This document shows, in pieces, positions 16,753 through 27,058 of a DNA stretch of 64,000 bases. The notes under the pieces were generated by a model, which worked only from the letters and a program-made list of their open reading frames with translations, did not search any database and was not told the origin of the DNA. Positions within the stretch are counted from its first letter, which is position 1. The number at the start of each line of letters is the position of its first letter. The position numbers were made by a program, and so were the translations under genes. Origin of the DNA: Thiodiazotropha sp040507225 (GTDB lineage Bacteria; Pseudomonadota; Gammaproteobacteria; Chromatiales; Chromatiaceae); contig JBEVVG010000001.1 of NCBI GenBank assembly GCA_040507225.1, positions 124,001-188,000 of the forward strand, in the 5' to 3' direction.

Positions 16753-19452
16753 ATGACTTCGCAGATAATAAATGCTGAATCAAAACAGCATATTGAGCAG
16801 CTAGCCAGTGAGACGCTGACCCAACTTGCTAGTATCGCGGAAGCTGCTAAAGGCAAGCTTAACGATGGGCGAACGCTGGGGTCCGATTCGCTGGCAAGTA
16901 TCAATACGATGACGTCCAGCTCTGCTATTCAGAAACTGGACCAGATCAGTCAAGCAAACCAAGACAGTTATCAGAAACTGGCTGCCGAGCCTGCTATTGC
17001 GCGTGTTGTGGTGATTGATGAAGAGGGTGAAGAGCGCACCTACTACATATGCCGCACCACGCCTGTCTCAGGCTTCCCTAATCTGGCCAGTTACCGCGCC
17101 CCTGTCGGACGCTTGGCCTCCTTGGCAATAGGTACAGAATTTACGCTGCCTAATGGTACCCTTGTCGAGGTGCTAGAGCGTGCCAAACTCAGGCCAGCAG
17201 TTTTGGCTGAAGGTTGGGATTCGCACACTGTAGTAGAGGCGGACCAATTTGGTCCATTCACCATCGAATCCCTGCGTGCTCTGTTGACCGAGACCGCTGG
17301 TGAAGAAGTTACCGAAGATCTGCTGGGCCAGTTGCTGGCCGAAGAGACAGCCAAAGCCAATGTCATCGATGGTGTGCGCCGCGGAGTCATCACCAAAATG
17401 GGATTGAGAGATCAGCCCATTCTAGACCAGTACCAAGATGAGATTTTTCGCCTTCCACTCGACAAGCGCCTGCTGATTCTGGGGCCACCTGGTACCGGCA
17501 AGACCACAACCCTGATTCGCCGACTGGGTCAAAAGCTCGATACCGCTTATTTGGACGAAGGAGAACAACGGCTGATCGAGACGGTAAGTGCGGCACATGG
17601 TGTCCCGCACGCAAGCAGCTGGTTGATGTTCACGCCTACCGAGTTGCTCAAGCAGTACCTCAAAGAAGCCTTTGCACGCGAAGGTGTTCCTGCCTCGGAT
17701 CTACGTATTAGAACTTGGCATGACTATCGCCGAGAGCTCGCCAGAAACACATTTGGTGTTCTGAGAACTGCCACGGGTGGTGGCACTTTTGTGCTCAAGG
17801 ATGTCCTGTCCAGCTTAGGTTCTGAGGCTCTTGAACGCCCGATTCAGTGGTTTGCAGACTTTGATGCTAGGCAGCGAAACACCTATGTGCAGGAGCTGCA
17901 TGAGGCGGCGGAACTGCTCAGTGAAGACAAAACACCAGAAGTCCAGAAGTTGGGCGTGCGCTTGAAAGCCATTTTGGCACAAGCGGGAGACGGTACGTTG
18001 GCATCCATGTTCGGTTCGCTGGCTACAGAGCTCCCCAAAGTGCAGGCACTCGTTACCAGTCTTAAAGTTGCTACTGACGCCAAGATCAAAGCCGCGCTAA
18101 ACCTGCAACTTAACCGCAACCGTGCATTTCTGGATGAGTTGGCAGGCTTCATAGATGGCCTACAGCAGGCACAGACAACCGACTCCGATGAACAGGACGA
18201 TATTGAGACAGATGAGGAAGAGGACTCTACGGTACCGCGTACAGGGCGGGGTGCCGCGCTAAATGCCTACATGCAAGCGTTACGTGCGCAGGCACGCGCT
18301 GCGGCATCCAAGCGTACTGTCAGCAAGTCTTCACGAAACGGGAAGATCATAGAGTGGCTAGCGGATCGAGGTCTGGCTGAGGGTGACCGTGCCGACATGG
18401 GTGCGAGCCTGCTGGTGCAGACCAGCGCCCGCCGCTTCATGAATCCAGTGAAACGTTACCTTGATGGCATCCCCAAGCGCTACCGAGCATTCCGACGCGA
18501 ACACCAGAAGGCAGGAAGTTGGTATCAAAGCGAAGGTTTTGATGCGCGCGATATTCACCCGCTCGAACTGGATATTGTGCTGCTTGCAATCCTGCGCGCA
18601 GCCGGTGATCTAATCAGCAGGCCCAATGTTCTACGTGATTTAGACAGCCCAGCCTGGTCATCGCTCCAAGCGATCTTAGGCCATTACCGCAATCAGATCT
18701 TGGTGGATGAGGCGACGGACTTCTCGCCGATTCAACTCGCCTGCATGGCCGCACTAACCCATCCACGAATGCATTCATTCTTTGCTTGCGGCGACTTCAA
18801 CCAGCGGTTGACTACGTGGGGCACGCGCTCAACTGAGGATTTGAAGTGGGTCTTTCCCGACATCGACATCAAGGAAATCATCGTCTCCTATCGACAGAGC
18901 AAGCAGCTGAACGATTTGGCCCGAGCCATGATTCATGCTGTGGGCGGTACAGCGCAAAACGTAAATTTGCCAACTCACGTGGATAGTACGGGTGTTGTAC
19001 CTGTGTTGCTAGAGCATGCAGCCAACACAGAGACTGTTGTCGGTTGGCTGGCCGATCGTATCTGCGAGATCGAGCGCTTCGTCGGCCAGTTGCCATCTAC
19101 CGCCGTCTTCGTAAACGCTGAGGATGATGTGGCCCTGTTGGCAGAGGCACTGAATACCGCACTGGCTGAGCACAACGTCCAGGTTATTGCCTGTCGTGAG
19201 GGACAGGCAGTTGGCCAGGAGAGCAATGTGCGCGTGTTCGATATACAGCATATAAAGGGCCTGGAATTCGAAGCCGTTTTTTTTGTAGGCATTGATGAAC
19301 TCGCCCAAGAGCACCCGGAACTATTTGATAAGTATCTTTATGTCGGTACAACACGAGCCGCCACTTATCTTGGTATCTCTTGTCGCAGAACTTTACCCCC
19401 TGCCATTGAGACATTACGTGAACACTTTGGCGCAGACTGGCAAGAAAGTTAA
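16753..19452 (+). CDS. UvrD/HelD-like superfamily 1 helicase with GreA-like segment
   Basis: This 899-aa protein has Walker A GPPGTGKT at 244-251, DEAT near 652, the SF1 motif DIQHIKGLEFEAVFF near 830 and the final VGTTRAATYLGIS near 860. Before the motor, residues about 85-150 (TPVSGFPNLASYRAPVGRLA, then IGTEFTLPNG) resemble the C-terminal FKBP-like half of GreA/GreB transcript factors. That suggests contact with RNA polymerase, as known for HelD. An acidic stretch (about 475-500) splits the motor. It starts 8 bp after the DUF4391 gene, but base use differs from that gene, so it may have joined the operon separately. An upstream tail of 57 bp separates it from mod. Confidence 0.85.
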   Translation: MTSQIINAESKQHIEQLASETLTQLASIAEAAKGKLNDGRTLGSDSLASINTMTSSSAIQKLDQISQANQDSYQKLAAEPAIARVVVIDEEGEERTYYICRTTPVSGFPNLASYRAPVGRLASLAIGTEFTLPNGTLVEVLERAKLRPAVLAEGWDSHTVVEADQFGPFTIESLRALLTETAGEEVTEDLLGQLLAEETAKANVIDGVRRGVITKMGLRDQPILDQYQDEIFRLPLDKRLLILGPPGTGKTTTLIRRLGQKLDTAYLDEGEQRLIETVSAAHGVPHASSWLMFTPTELLKQYLKEAFAREGVPASDLRIRTWHDYRRELARNTFGVLRTATGGGTFVLKDVLSSLGSEALERPIQWFADFDARQRNTYVQELHEAAELLSEDKTPEVQKLGVRLKAILAQAGDGTLASMFGSLATELPKVQALVTSLKVATDAKIKAALNLQLNRNRAFLDELAGFIDGLQQAQTTDSDEQDDIETDEEEDSTVPRTGRGAALNAYMQALRAQARAAASKRTVSKSSRNGKIIEWLADRGLAEGDRADMGASLLVQTSARRFMNPVKRYLDGIPKRYRAFRREHQKAGSWYQSEGFDARDIHPLELDIVLLAILRAAGDLISRPNVLRDLDSPAWSSLQAILGHYRNQILVDEATDFSPIQLACMAALTHPRMHSFFACGDFNQRLTTWGTRSTEDLKWVFPDIDIKEIIVSYRQSKQLNDLARAMIHAVGGTAQNVNLPTHVDSTGVVPVLLEHAANTETVVGWLADRICEIERFVGQLPSTAVFVNAEDDVALLAEALNTALAEHNVQVIACREGQAVGQESNVRVFDIQHIKGLEFEAVFFVGIDELAQEHPELFDKYLYVGTTRAATYLGISCRRTLPPAIETLREHFGADWQES

Positions 19453-19509
19453 TAAACAGAATATTGATTACATGTTTATCGTTAATGGCGATTAGCGAAA
19501 GGAAGAGTT

Positions 19510-21507
19510 ATGGAAAAGATGAAAATGCACTCCCCGAATCTGACTCAGGAAAACATCGCCCAAATCTTAGAGCTGTTCCCTGGCTGCAAGACCGAGGCTG
19601 TAGGTGACGACGGCCAAGTACGGGTGGCCTTGGATTTCGACCAGCTACGACAGGAGTTATCCGAATCCATCGTGGAAGGCCCGCAGGAGCGCTACCACCT
19701 CAACTGGCCAGGCAAGCGGGAAGCCATGCTCACTGCCAACGCGCCCATCGCCAAGACCCTGCGCCCCTGCCGGGAAGAGAGTGTGGATTTTGATATCACG
19801 AAGAACCTGTTTATCGAAGGTGACAACCTGGAAGCCTTGAAGTTGCTCCAGGAGACCTACCTCGGCCAGGTCAAAATGATCTATATCGATCCACCGTACA
19901 ACCGGAAAAAAGGGAATAATCTCGTTTACCGAGACGATTTCGTTGGAAACACATACGAGTACCTAACGCAAAGCAATCAAGCTGATGAACAGGGCTATCG
20001 GCTTGTGGCTAATACAGAAGCAAATGGCAGGTTCCACTCCGATTGGCTCGGGATGATGTATCAGCGCCTTCGGGTCGCAAGGAATCTTCTGGCACCAGCG
20101 GGAGTCGTCGCCATATCCATCGATGATGCGGAAACAGCAAACGTCCTTCACTTGTGTTACGAAGTCTTCGGGGAATCGAATTTCGTTGGCACGCTTATTT
20201 GGAAAAACGCTACTGACAACAACCCTACCAACATTGCTGTCGAGCACGAAAGTATTCATGTTTTTGCAAGAAACAAAAGCGACCTGGAAGGTGTCTGGAA
20301 GAGTTCTGTCTCCGATGTCAAAGAAGTTCTCGTGAGAATTGGCTCTGAATTGGCTGAAAAGCATTCGGACTTAACTGACCTGCAATCGGCCTATACGGAG
20401 TGGTATCGCGATAATAAGACACAACTTGGACCGTTGGCAGACTACAAATTTATCGATGGAAATGGCGTATATGCAGGTAGTCGTAGCGTTCATAACCCTG
20501 GGAAAGAAGGATATCGATACGACGTTATTCATCCTGACACCGGCAAAGCGTGCAAACAGCCACTTATGGGGTATCGATTCCCAGAAGAGACAATGAAGCG
20601 CTTGTTATCGGAGAGGCGAGTTCTATTTGGAGATGACGAGAGCAAACTTATTGAACTGAAGGTATACGCCTCAGAGTTCGAGGATAAGCTGTCCAGCGTC
20701 TTTGAGCTTGATGGTAGATCTGGCCCATACGACCTGAAAGCTCTCTTCCCAGAGGGGAAGAAGGTATTCTCTAATCCAAAGCCCGTTCTTCTGATGGAGC
20801 GTCTCGTATCCTTTATGACTGGGCCACAGGACATCTGCCTTGATATGTTCGCTGGTTCCTCGACGCTTGCGCATGCAACGCTTGAACTCAACCGGCGCGA
20901 AGGTGGAAGCCGCAGGTTCATAAGCATCCAATATCCGGAGATAATTGGGCAGGATAGTAAGGATGCAAAAGAGGCTTACAACTTCTGCAAGCAGGCAGGA
21001 CTCGAACCTTTGATTTCCGAGATTTCGAAGGAACGCACACGTCGTGCCGGGGCAGCACTACGCGAAAAAGAAGGTGTTCCAGATTGGAACCGGGATGTTG
21101 GCTTCCGAGTCCTCAAGGTCGATTCATCCAACATGGCCGACGTTTACTATACGCCGGACGCCATTGAGCAAGCTCAGCTGAAGATTTTCACCGACAACAT
21201 CAAGCCGGACCGAAAGTCCGAAGACCTACTCTTTCAGGTATTGCTGGATTGGGGCGTGGATCTTTCGCTGCCCATCCGAAAAGAGACCATCCAGGGCAAG
21301 ACCGTCTTTTTCGTCAATGAGCCGCCCTACGATCTTGCCGCCTGTTTCGATACCGGCGTGAATGAGGACCTCGTCAAGGAGCTGGCCCGGTTTGAACCGC
21401 TACGGGTAGTGTTCCGTGACACCGGTTTTGTCTCCGATGCCGTCAAGATCAACGTGGAACAGATCTTCAAACAGTTGTCTCCTGGCACTGAAGTGAAATC
21501 GATATAA
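19510..21507 (+). CDS. mod: Type III restriction-modification methyltransferase (Mod)
   Basis: This 665-aa protein is a beta-class N6-adenine or N4-cytosine DNA methyltransferase. The catalytic motif IDPPYN is at D127-PPY and the AdoMet site DMFAGSST near 445; this DPPY-before-FxGxG order is the beta class of type III Mod. Between them lies the target recognition region (about 145-430). AAGGA precedes ATG 19510. It is 12 bp before res. The Mod subunit recognises a short asymmetric site, protects host DNA and, with Res, forms the restriction complex. The recognition region looks more AT-rich than the two ends, suggesting domain exchange. Confidence 0.95.
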   Translation: MEKMKMHSPNLTQENIAQILELFPGCKTEAVGDDGQVRVALDFDQLRQELSESIVEGPQERYHLNWPGKREAMLTANAPIAKTLRPCREESVDFDITKNLFIEGDNLEALKLLQETYLGQVKMIYIDPPYNRKKGNNLVYRDDFVGNTYEYLTQSNQADEQGYRLVANTEANGRFHSDWLGMMYQRLRVARNLLAPAGVVAISIDDAETANVLHLCYEVFGESNFVGTLIWKNATDNNPTNIAVEHESIHVFARNKSDLEGVWKSSVSDVKEVLVRIGSELAEKHSDLTDLQSAYTEWYRDNKTQLGPLADYKFIDGNGVYAGSRSVHNPGKEGYRYDVIHPDTGKACKQPLMGYRFPEETMKRLLSERRVLFGDDESKLIELKVYASEFEDKLSSVFELDGRSGPYDLKALFPEGKKVFSNPKPVLLMERLVSFMTGPQDICLDMFAGSSTLAHATLELNRREGGSRRFISIQYPEIIGQDSKDAKEAYNFCKQAGLEPLISEISKERTRRAGAALREKEGVPDWNRDVGFRVLKVDSSNMADVYYTPDAIEQAQLKIFTDNIKPDRKSEDLLFQVLLDWGVDLSLPIRKETIQGKTVFFVNEPPYDLAACFDTGVNEDLVKELARFEPLRVVFRDTGFVSDAVKINVEQIFKQLSPGTEVKSI

Positions 21508-21519
21508 GGAGGGCTTGGC

Positions 21520-24500
21520 ATGAAACTGAAGTTCAAAGTCCAGCCCTATCAGACCAGCGCGGTAGAATCCGTGGTCGATTGCTTTGCCGGGCAGGTGAAT
21601 ACCTCGGGCATTGCCTACCGGATTGACCCGGGCGTGAATAAAAAGCTGCTGGCGCAAGGACCGACTTTGCCGGGCATGGAAGTTGAGCTGACCGGCTTCA
21701 AGAACGCAGATCTCCAGCTGACCGATGCCCAGATATTGACCAATATCCATGCCGTGCAGCGGCGGCAAAATCTGCCCTTGTCGGACAAGCTGGTGACCAG
21801 CGCTGGATGCAAGGTCAATCTTGATATTGAGATGGAAACCGGCACCGGCAAGACGTACTGCTATGTCAAAACCGTCTTCGAGATGAACAAGCGGTACGGC
21901 TGGACCAAGTTCATCGTGGTGGTGCCCAGCATTGCCATCCGTGAAGGCGTGCTCAAGTCGCTGGAAATCACCGCCGAGCATTTCACCGAGAGTTACGGGA
22001 AGAAGGCCCGCTTCTTTGCCTACAACTCCAGGCAGCTGCACCATCTTGAAAGCTTCTCTTCCGATGCGGGCATCAACGTCATGGTCATCAATATCCAGGC
22101 GTTCAATGCCACGGGAAAGGATAACCGTCGCATCTATGACGAGCTGGACGATTTCCAGTCGCGCAAGCCTATCGATGTGATCAGCAGCAACCGCCCCATC
22201 CTGATTCTGGATGAACCACAGAAGATGGAGGGCAAAAAGACGCTGGAGGCGCTGGCCAAATTCAGGCCGCTGATGATCCTGCGCTATTCGGCCACTCACC
22301 GGACCACACACAATAAGATCCACCGCCTCGACGCCCTGGACGCCTATAACCAGAAGCTGGTGAAGAAGATCGCGGTGCGCGGCATCGCCGTCAAAGGCCT
22401 GGCGGGCACCAACGCCTATCTCTACCTGGAATCCATCGAGATTTCCAAGAAGGCACCGGTTGCCCGAATCGAAATGGAAGTGCGCCAGGGCGGCGGGATC
22501 AAGCGGATCGTCAAACGCCTGGAGCGAGGCAAGGATCTGTTCGTTGAATCAAACGAGCTTGACCAATATCGCGGCTTTGTCATCGCCCAGATCGACGCCA
22601 ACAAGGACACGGTGGAGTTCACCAACGGCCATGTGCTGAGTGCGGGTGATGCAACCGGCGACATCACGGAAATGGCTATCCGGCGGATTCAGATCCGGGA
22701 GGCGATCAGGGCTCACCTTGAGAAGGAGCAGGTTCTTTTTGCCCAGGGCATCAAGGTGCTGTCCCTTTTCTTCATCGACGAGGTGGTCAAATACCGGGAC
22801 TATAGCCAGGCCGATGAACAGGGAGAGTACGCCCGGATTTTTGAAGAAGAGTACGAGCGGCTCAAAGCCGAATATTTAAGCCTTCTTCCCTTGGATGGTG
22901 GAGTGTATCAGGAATATCTGAAGGGCATTCATGTTGGCCGCACCCACAACGGTTACTTCTCCATCGACAAGAAAACCAAGAAGCTCACAGATCCGAGCTT
23001 CAAGACGCGTGGAGAGGAAGCCGGGCTTTCCGATGACGTGGATGCCTATGATCTGATCCTGAAGGATAAGGAACGGCTGCTCTCCTTTGCGGAACCGGTC
23101 CGGTTCATTTTCTCCCACTCCGCCCTGCGGGAAGGCTGGGACAACCCCAATGTCTTCGTCATGTGCATGCTCAAGCACAGCGACAACACGATCTCACGTC
23201 GTCAGGAAGTTGGCCGGGGGTTGCGGATCAGCGTCAACCAGCTCGGGGATCGTATGGACAACCCGGCAATGGTCCATGACGTGAATATCCTGACCGTAGT
23301 CGCAAGCGAGAGCTACAAGGACTTTGTCGGAAATCTTCAGCGTGAGATCAGCGACTCCCTCTCTGCACGTCCCCGCAAGGCGGACGAAACCTACTTCACC
23401 GGAAAGGTTATCACCACGGAAACCGGCACAGTGGAAATTACCCCGGTCATGGCCAAGCAGATATACAAGTATCTGCTCAAGAACGACTACACCGATGACG
23501 TTGATCAGGTTGTCGAAGCCTACCACGAGGCAAAAGCCAACGGGACTCTGGCGGAGCTTCCGCCCGAGCTTGCCCCTCATGCGGAACAGATTTTCGGCCT
23601 GATTGACAGTGTCTTCAGCGAGTCCCAGCTGCCCGACGTGGGTGATGACCGCAAGCCGAAGACCAATCCGCTGAATGCCAACTTCGAGAAAAAAGAGTTC
23701 AAGGCGCTCTGGAGTCGGATCAATCAGAAGGCGGTATACCGCGTAGAATTCGATTCCGCTGAACTCATTCGAAACAGCATCCGGGGTCTGGACAAAGAGC
23801 TGCGGGTGACGCCGCTGCAGTACACCATCCAAAGCGGTATCCAGGGCGATCAGATAACCGATGGCCAACTCAGAAGCGGTGATGGATTCACGCTGACCAA
23901 TACATCAGTCGAAACTCATAATGCCTCAATCCATTCCATGGTCACCTATGACCTGCTCGGGAAAATTGCCGAAAACACCCAACTGACAAGAAAGACCATC
24001 GCCGAGATGTTAAGCGGCGTTCAGACGGCGGTTTTCAAACAATTCAAACAGAACCCGGAGCATTTCATTGCCGAAAGCTCACGGCTTATCAATGAGCAGA
24101 AGGCCACGATCATCATCGAGCGGCTGAGCTACGACAATATCGCCGAGACCCACGATATCGATATTTTTACCGCAGGCCAGAGCAAGCAGGACTTCACCAA
24201 GGCCAGCGAGAAGCTGAAGAACCATATCTACGACTACGTGATTACCGACTCCAAGGTTGAGCGGGAGTTTGTGAAAGAGCTGGATACTAGCACCGAGGTG
24301 ATCGTTTATGCAAAGCTCCCCAGGGGCTTCCTGATCCCCACTCCCGTCGGCGACTACAACCCGGACTGGGCTATTTCTTTCAAGGAAGGTTCGGCCAAAC
24401 ACATCTATTTCGTCGCCGAGACCAAGGGCTCCATGTCCAGCATGGAACTTCGGGCCATCGAGCATACGAAAATCGAATGTGCCCGCAAGTTCTTCGCGGA

Positions 24501-24594
24501 GGTCAACCGCAAGATTGATCCCGAACACGTGAAATATGACGTAGTGACCAGCTACGGGAAACTGATGGAGATAGTCGGCAGGACTAATTACTGA
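21520..24594 (+). CDS. res: Type III restriction endonuclease subunit (Res)
   Basis: This 1024-aa protein is an SF2 ATPase fused to a PD-(D/E)XK nuclease. Visible motifs are Walker A ETGTGKT ending near 112, the type III-specific DEPQ at 231-234, RYSATHRT near 255, and motif VI RRQEVGRGLRI near 560. The C-terminal nuclease has D949 in NPDWA and E967-x-K969 in AETKGS. With Mod it cuts unmodified DNA after ATP-driven movement along it. It is preceded by AGGAGG. Length and domains are complete, so activity is plausible. Confidence 0.95.
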   Translation: MKLKFKVQPYQTSAVESVVDCFAGQVNTSGIAYRIDPGVNKKLLAQGPTLPGMEVELTGFKNADLQLTDAQILTNIHAVQRRQNLPLSDKLVTSAGCKVNLDIEMETGTGKTYCYVKTVFEMNKRYGWTKFIVVVPSIAIREGVLKSLEITAEHFTESYGKKARFFAYNSRQLHHLESFSSDAGINVMVINIQAFNATGKDNRRIYDELDDFQSRKPIDVISSNRPILILDEPQKMEGKKTLEALAKFRPLMILRYSATHRTTHNKIHRLDALDAYNQKLVKKIAVRGIAVKGLAGTNAYLYLESIEISKKAPVARIEMEVRQGGGIKRIVKRLERGKDLFVESNELDQYRGFVIAQIDANKDTVEFTNGHVLSAGDATGDITEMAIRRIQIREAIRAHLEKEQVLFAQGIKVLSLFFIDEVVKYRDYSQADEQGEYARIFEEEYERLKAEYLSLLPLDGGVYQEYLKGIHVGRTHNGYFSIDKKTKKLTDPSFKTRGEEAGLSDDVDAYDLILKDKERLLSFAEPVRFIFSHSALREGWDNPNVFVMCMLKHSDNTISRRQEVGRGLRISVNQLGDRMDNPAMVHDVNILTVVASESYKDFVGNLQREISDSLSARPRKADETYFTGKVITTETGTVEITPVMAKQIYKYLLKNDYTDDVDQVVEAYHEAKANGTLAELPPELAPHAEQIFGLIDSVFSESQLPDVGDDRKPKTNPLNANFEKKEFKALWSRINQKAVYRVEFDSAELIRNSIRGLDKELRVTPLQYTIQSGIQGDQITDGQLRSGDGFTLTNTSVETHNASIHSMVTYDLLGKIAENTQLTRKTIAEMLSGVQTAVFKQFKQNPEHFIAESSRLINEQKATIIIERLSYDNIAETHDIDIFTAGQSKQDFTKASEKLKNHIYDYVITDSKVEREFVKELDTSTEVIVYAKLPRGFLIPTPVGDYNPDWAISFKEGSAKHIYFVAETKGSMSSMELRAIEHTKIECARKFFAEVNRKIDPEHVKYDVVTSYGKLMEIVGRTNY

Positions 24595-24610
24595 AAAGGG
24601 ATGGATTTAA

Positions 24611-27058
24611 ATGAGCTGCGAAATAAAGAAAATTGAATCAATAAAAAACATGGCGGTCTTTCGAGATTTCCACTGGGCCACATCTGTTAGAGATGAAAGT
24701 AATAACGTCGCTGGGTTTAAGAAGATCAATATCCTTTATGGACGCAACTATTCAGGTAAAACAACTTTGTCGCGTATTCTGCGTGCGATGGAGACCGGGC
24801 ATTTATCCGACAAATTCGAAAATCCATCTTTCGTGTTGGATTTTGTCGATGGTACACAGATAACTCAAAGTACTATTACGTCTCACAGTAAAAAGGTACG
24901 GGTATTTAATGAAGATTTTGTCAGAGATAATCTGCGTTTTATTACCAATCAGGATGACAGTATCGAGCCATTCGCAATTCTTGGCGATGACAACAACAAG
25001 ATCGAAAAAGAGATTGAAGCACTCGAAAGAGAGCTTGGCTCAAACGAAGAGGGAAACCAGACAGGTTTGTATGCCAAGAAAATAAAAGCGATTACTATAT
25101 TCTCGAGATCGACACAAGAGCATAGGAAAGCCAAAGATAATCTTGAAAAACAATTGGCCGAGAAGGCAACCGATAGAAAAATCGGGATAAAGTACAAGCC
25201 GGAGCGTTTTGGTGATCAAAACTACAATATACAGAAACTTAAAGTCGACATTAAGAAAGTTCAGAATGAGAGCCATCAAGTGCCAACTGATGTGCAACTT
25301 GCTCAGTACGAAAAACTTATTACCGAAAAGACACTCCAGCCCATCTCTGCGTTCCGTTCGCCTAGTCTTAATATTGCGACACTGACAGATGAAGCGAGCG
25401 TTCTCATAAACAAGAAGATCAGTGAATCAGATAAGATTGAGGAGCTAGTTAAAGATGCGGTTCTAAATCGCTGGGTCAGCGATGGCCGAACCCACCACAA
25501 AAACAAGCGTAACGACTGCGCTTTCTGCGGCAACCCGATCGCAGAAGATCGCTGGAGGAAACTGGAAAATCACTTTGATGAAGAGTCGGAAAAGCTCGAA
25601 AAAGATATTGAAAGAATAATCGCCAGGATTGATATGGAGAAAAATACCGTATCCACTGCGCTTTCAATCGATAAAAGCTGTTTTTATTCAAAATTCTACG
25701 AGAAACTTGATGAGTTAGACAGCGTGCTAAAAGGCGCTGTTGGCAAGTACATGGAATCCCTGGATGCATTGACCAGCCAGCTCAAGGATAGGAAGGATAA
25801 CATCCTGAACTCAATGTTGTTTGCAAGACCTGATTGTGACACTAACGGTCTGGAAGCCGCCTGGGCTTTGTATGAAGCGATTCGGAACAAATCGAACGAC
25901 TTCTCAAACTCGTTAGTCAAGGAGCAGGCTAAAGCAAAGGAGGCTTTGCGATTAAAGGATGTTTCAGATTATCTTGTCACAATCCGATACCAAGAGCAGC
26001 TCTCTTCCATTGAAGGCCTAAAAAGTAAGTATGATGAATCAGAACAAGAAAAAACACGAATAGAAGGTGATATTAGTCTTAAAGAGCGGCTTGTCGCCTC
26101 CAAGAAGCGAGAACTGAATGACGAGGAAAAGGGCGCAAAGAAAGTCAATGAGTATTTAAACAACTTCTTTGGGCACCAGTTTCTCTCACTTGAGGCCAAA
26201 AAGGACGAGATCCCGGGCGAGGATTCAAAACGAATCAAATTTGAAGTCGTCCGGGACGGCAAGAAGGCTTTCCACTTGAGTGAAGGCGAGTGCAGCTTGT
26301 TGGCATTCTGCTATTTTCTAGGAAAACTCGACGATATCGATACCAAGGATACTAAGCCGATAATCTGGATTGACGATCCGATATCATCACTCGATGGTAA
26401 TCATATTTTCTTTGTTTATAGTCTGTTAAACGCAGAGATCGTTGCTAGCGGAAAATTCGAACAGCTGTTTGTTTCAACACACAACCTCGATTTCCTGAAA
26501 TACTTGAAGCGGTTGAATGGAAAGTATCTTGACGCAGATGGAAAACAGAAAGACTATCAAAAGGGTTATTTCGTTGTCGCCCGTCAGGATAAGATATCTA
26601 CTCTTAGGGTGATGCCAAAATACCTCAAAGAATACGTGACCGAATTCAACTACCTCTTCCATCAGATACACCAATGCGCAGCAATTGAAGTCGTCGATGA
26701 CACGAACTACACAACTTTTTACAATTTCGCGAACAACGCCAGGAAGTTCTTCGAGATTTACCTATATTACAAGTATCCAGACCAAGGTATGACCGATAAT
26801 ACGTTACGTCTTTTCTTCGGTGACGAAAAAATACCAGCTGTATTAACAAACAGAATCAATAACGAATATTCGCATTTATGCGGAGTGTTCGAGCGCGGTT
26901 CAACTCCTGTGGAGGTACCGGAGATGCAGACTGCGGCTCGACAAATCATGGAAAGACTGAAAAAAGACAACGATCAGTATTTGGCTTTACTCAAAAGTGT
27001 TGGAGTGAAGGAGGAGTCTCTCGAAGGAAAAGCTGTTGCAATTGAAGGGACTCAATGA
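24611..27058 (+). CDS. RloC-like zinc-hook ATPase with anticodon-nuclease-like C-terminus
   Basis: This 815-aa protein has an ABC/SMC-type ATPase (AAA_13 class) split by a coiled coil: Walker A GRNYSGKT at 44-51, a CAFC zinc hook at C303/C306, the signature HLSEGECSLLAFC near 555-567 and Walker B IIWIDDPISSLDG near 583-595. The C-terminal part carries ARKFFE and NEYSH, with R711, E715 and H755. The R-xxx-E pair followed by H matches the catalytic triad arrangement of PrrC/RloC anticodon nucleases. RloC proteins are thought to cut tRNA when DNA restriction fails. It is clearly more AT-rich than the genes around it, yet its end overlaps sbcD by 4 bp. The nuclease role is inferred from the triad. 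Confidence 0.8.
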   Translation: MSCEIKKIESIKNMAVFRDFHWATSVRDESNNVAGFKKINILYGRNYSGKTTLSRILRAMETGHLSDKFENPSFVLDFVDGTQITQSTITSHSKKVRVFNEDFVRDNLRFITNQDDSIEPFAILGDDNNKIEKEIEALERELGSNEEGNQTGLYAKKIKAITIFSRSTQEHRKAKDNLEKQLAEKATDRKIGIKYKPERFGDQNYNIQKLKVDIKKVQNESHQVPTDVQLAQYEKLITEKTLQPISAFRSPSLNIATLTDEASVLINKKISESDKIEELVKDAVLNRWVSDGRTHHKNKRNDCAFCGNPIAEDRWRKLENHFDEESEKLEKDIERIIARIDMEKNTVSTALSIDKSCFYSKFYEKLDELDSVLKGAVGKYMESLDALTSQLKDRKDNILNSMLFARPDCDTNGLEAAWALYEAIRNKSNDFSNSLVKEQAKAKEALRLKDVSDYLVTIRYQEQLSSIEGLKSKYDESEQEKTRIEGDISLKERLVASKKRELNDEEKGAKKVNEYLNNFFGHQFLSLEAKKDEIPGEDSKRIKFEVVRDGKKAFHLSEGECSLLAFCYFLGKLDDIDTKDTKPIIWIDDPISSLDGNHIFFVYSLLNAEIVASGKFEQLFVSTHNLDFLKYLKRLNGKYLDADGKQKDYQKGYFVVARQDKISTLRVMPKYLKEYVTEFNYLFHQIHQCAAIEVVDDTNYTTFYNFANNARKFFEIYLYYKYPDQGMTDNTLRLFFGDEKIPAVLTNRINNEYSHLCGVFERGSTPVEVPEMQTAARQIMERLKKDNDQYLALLKSVGVKEESLEGKAVAIEGTQ

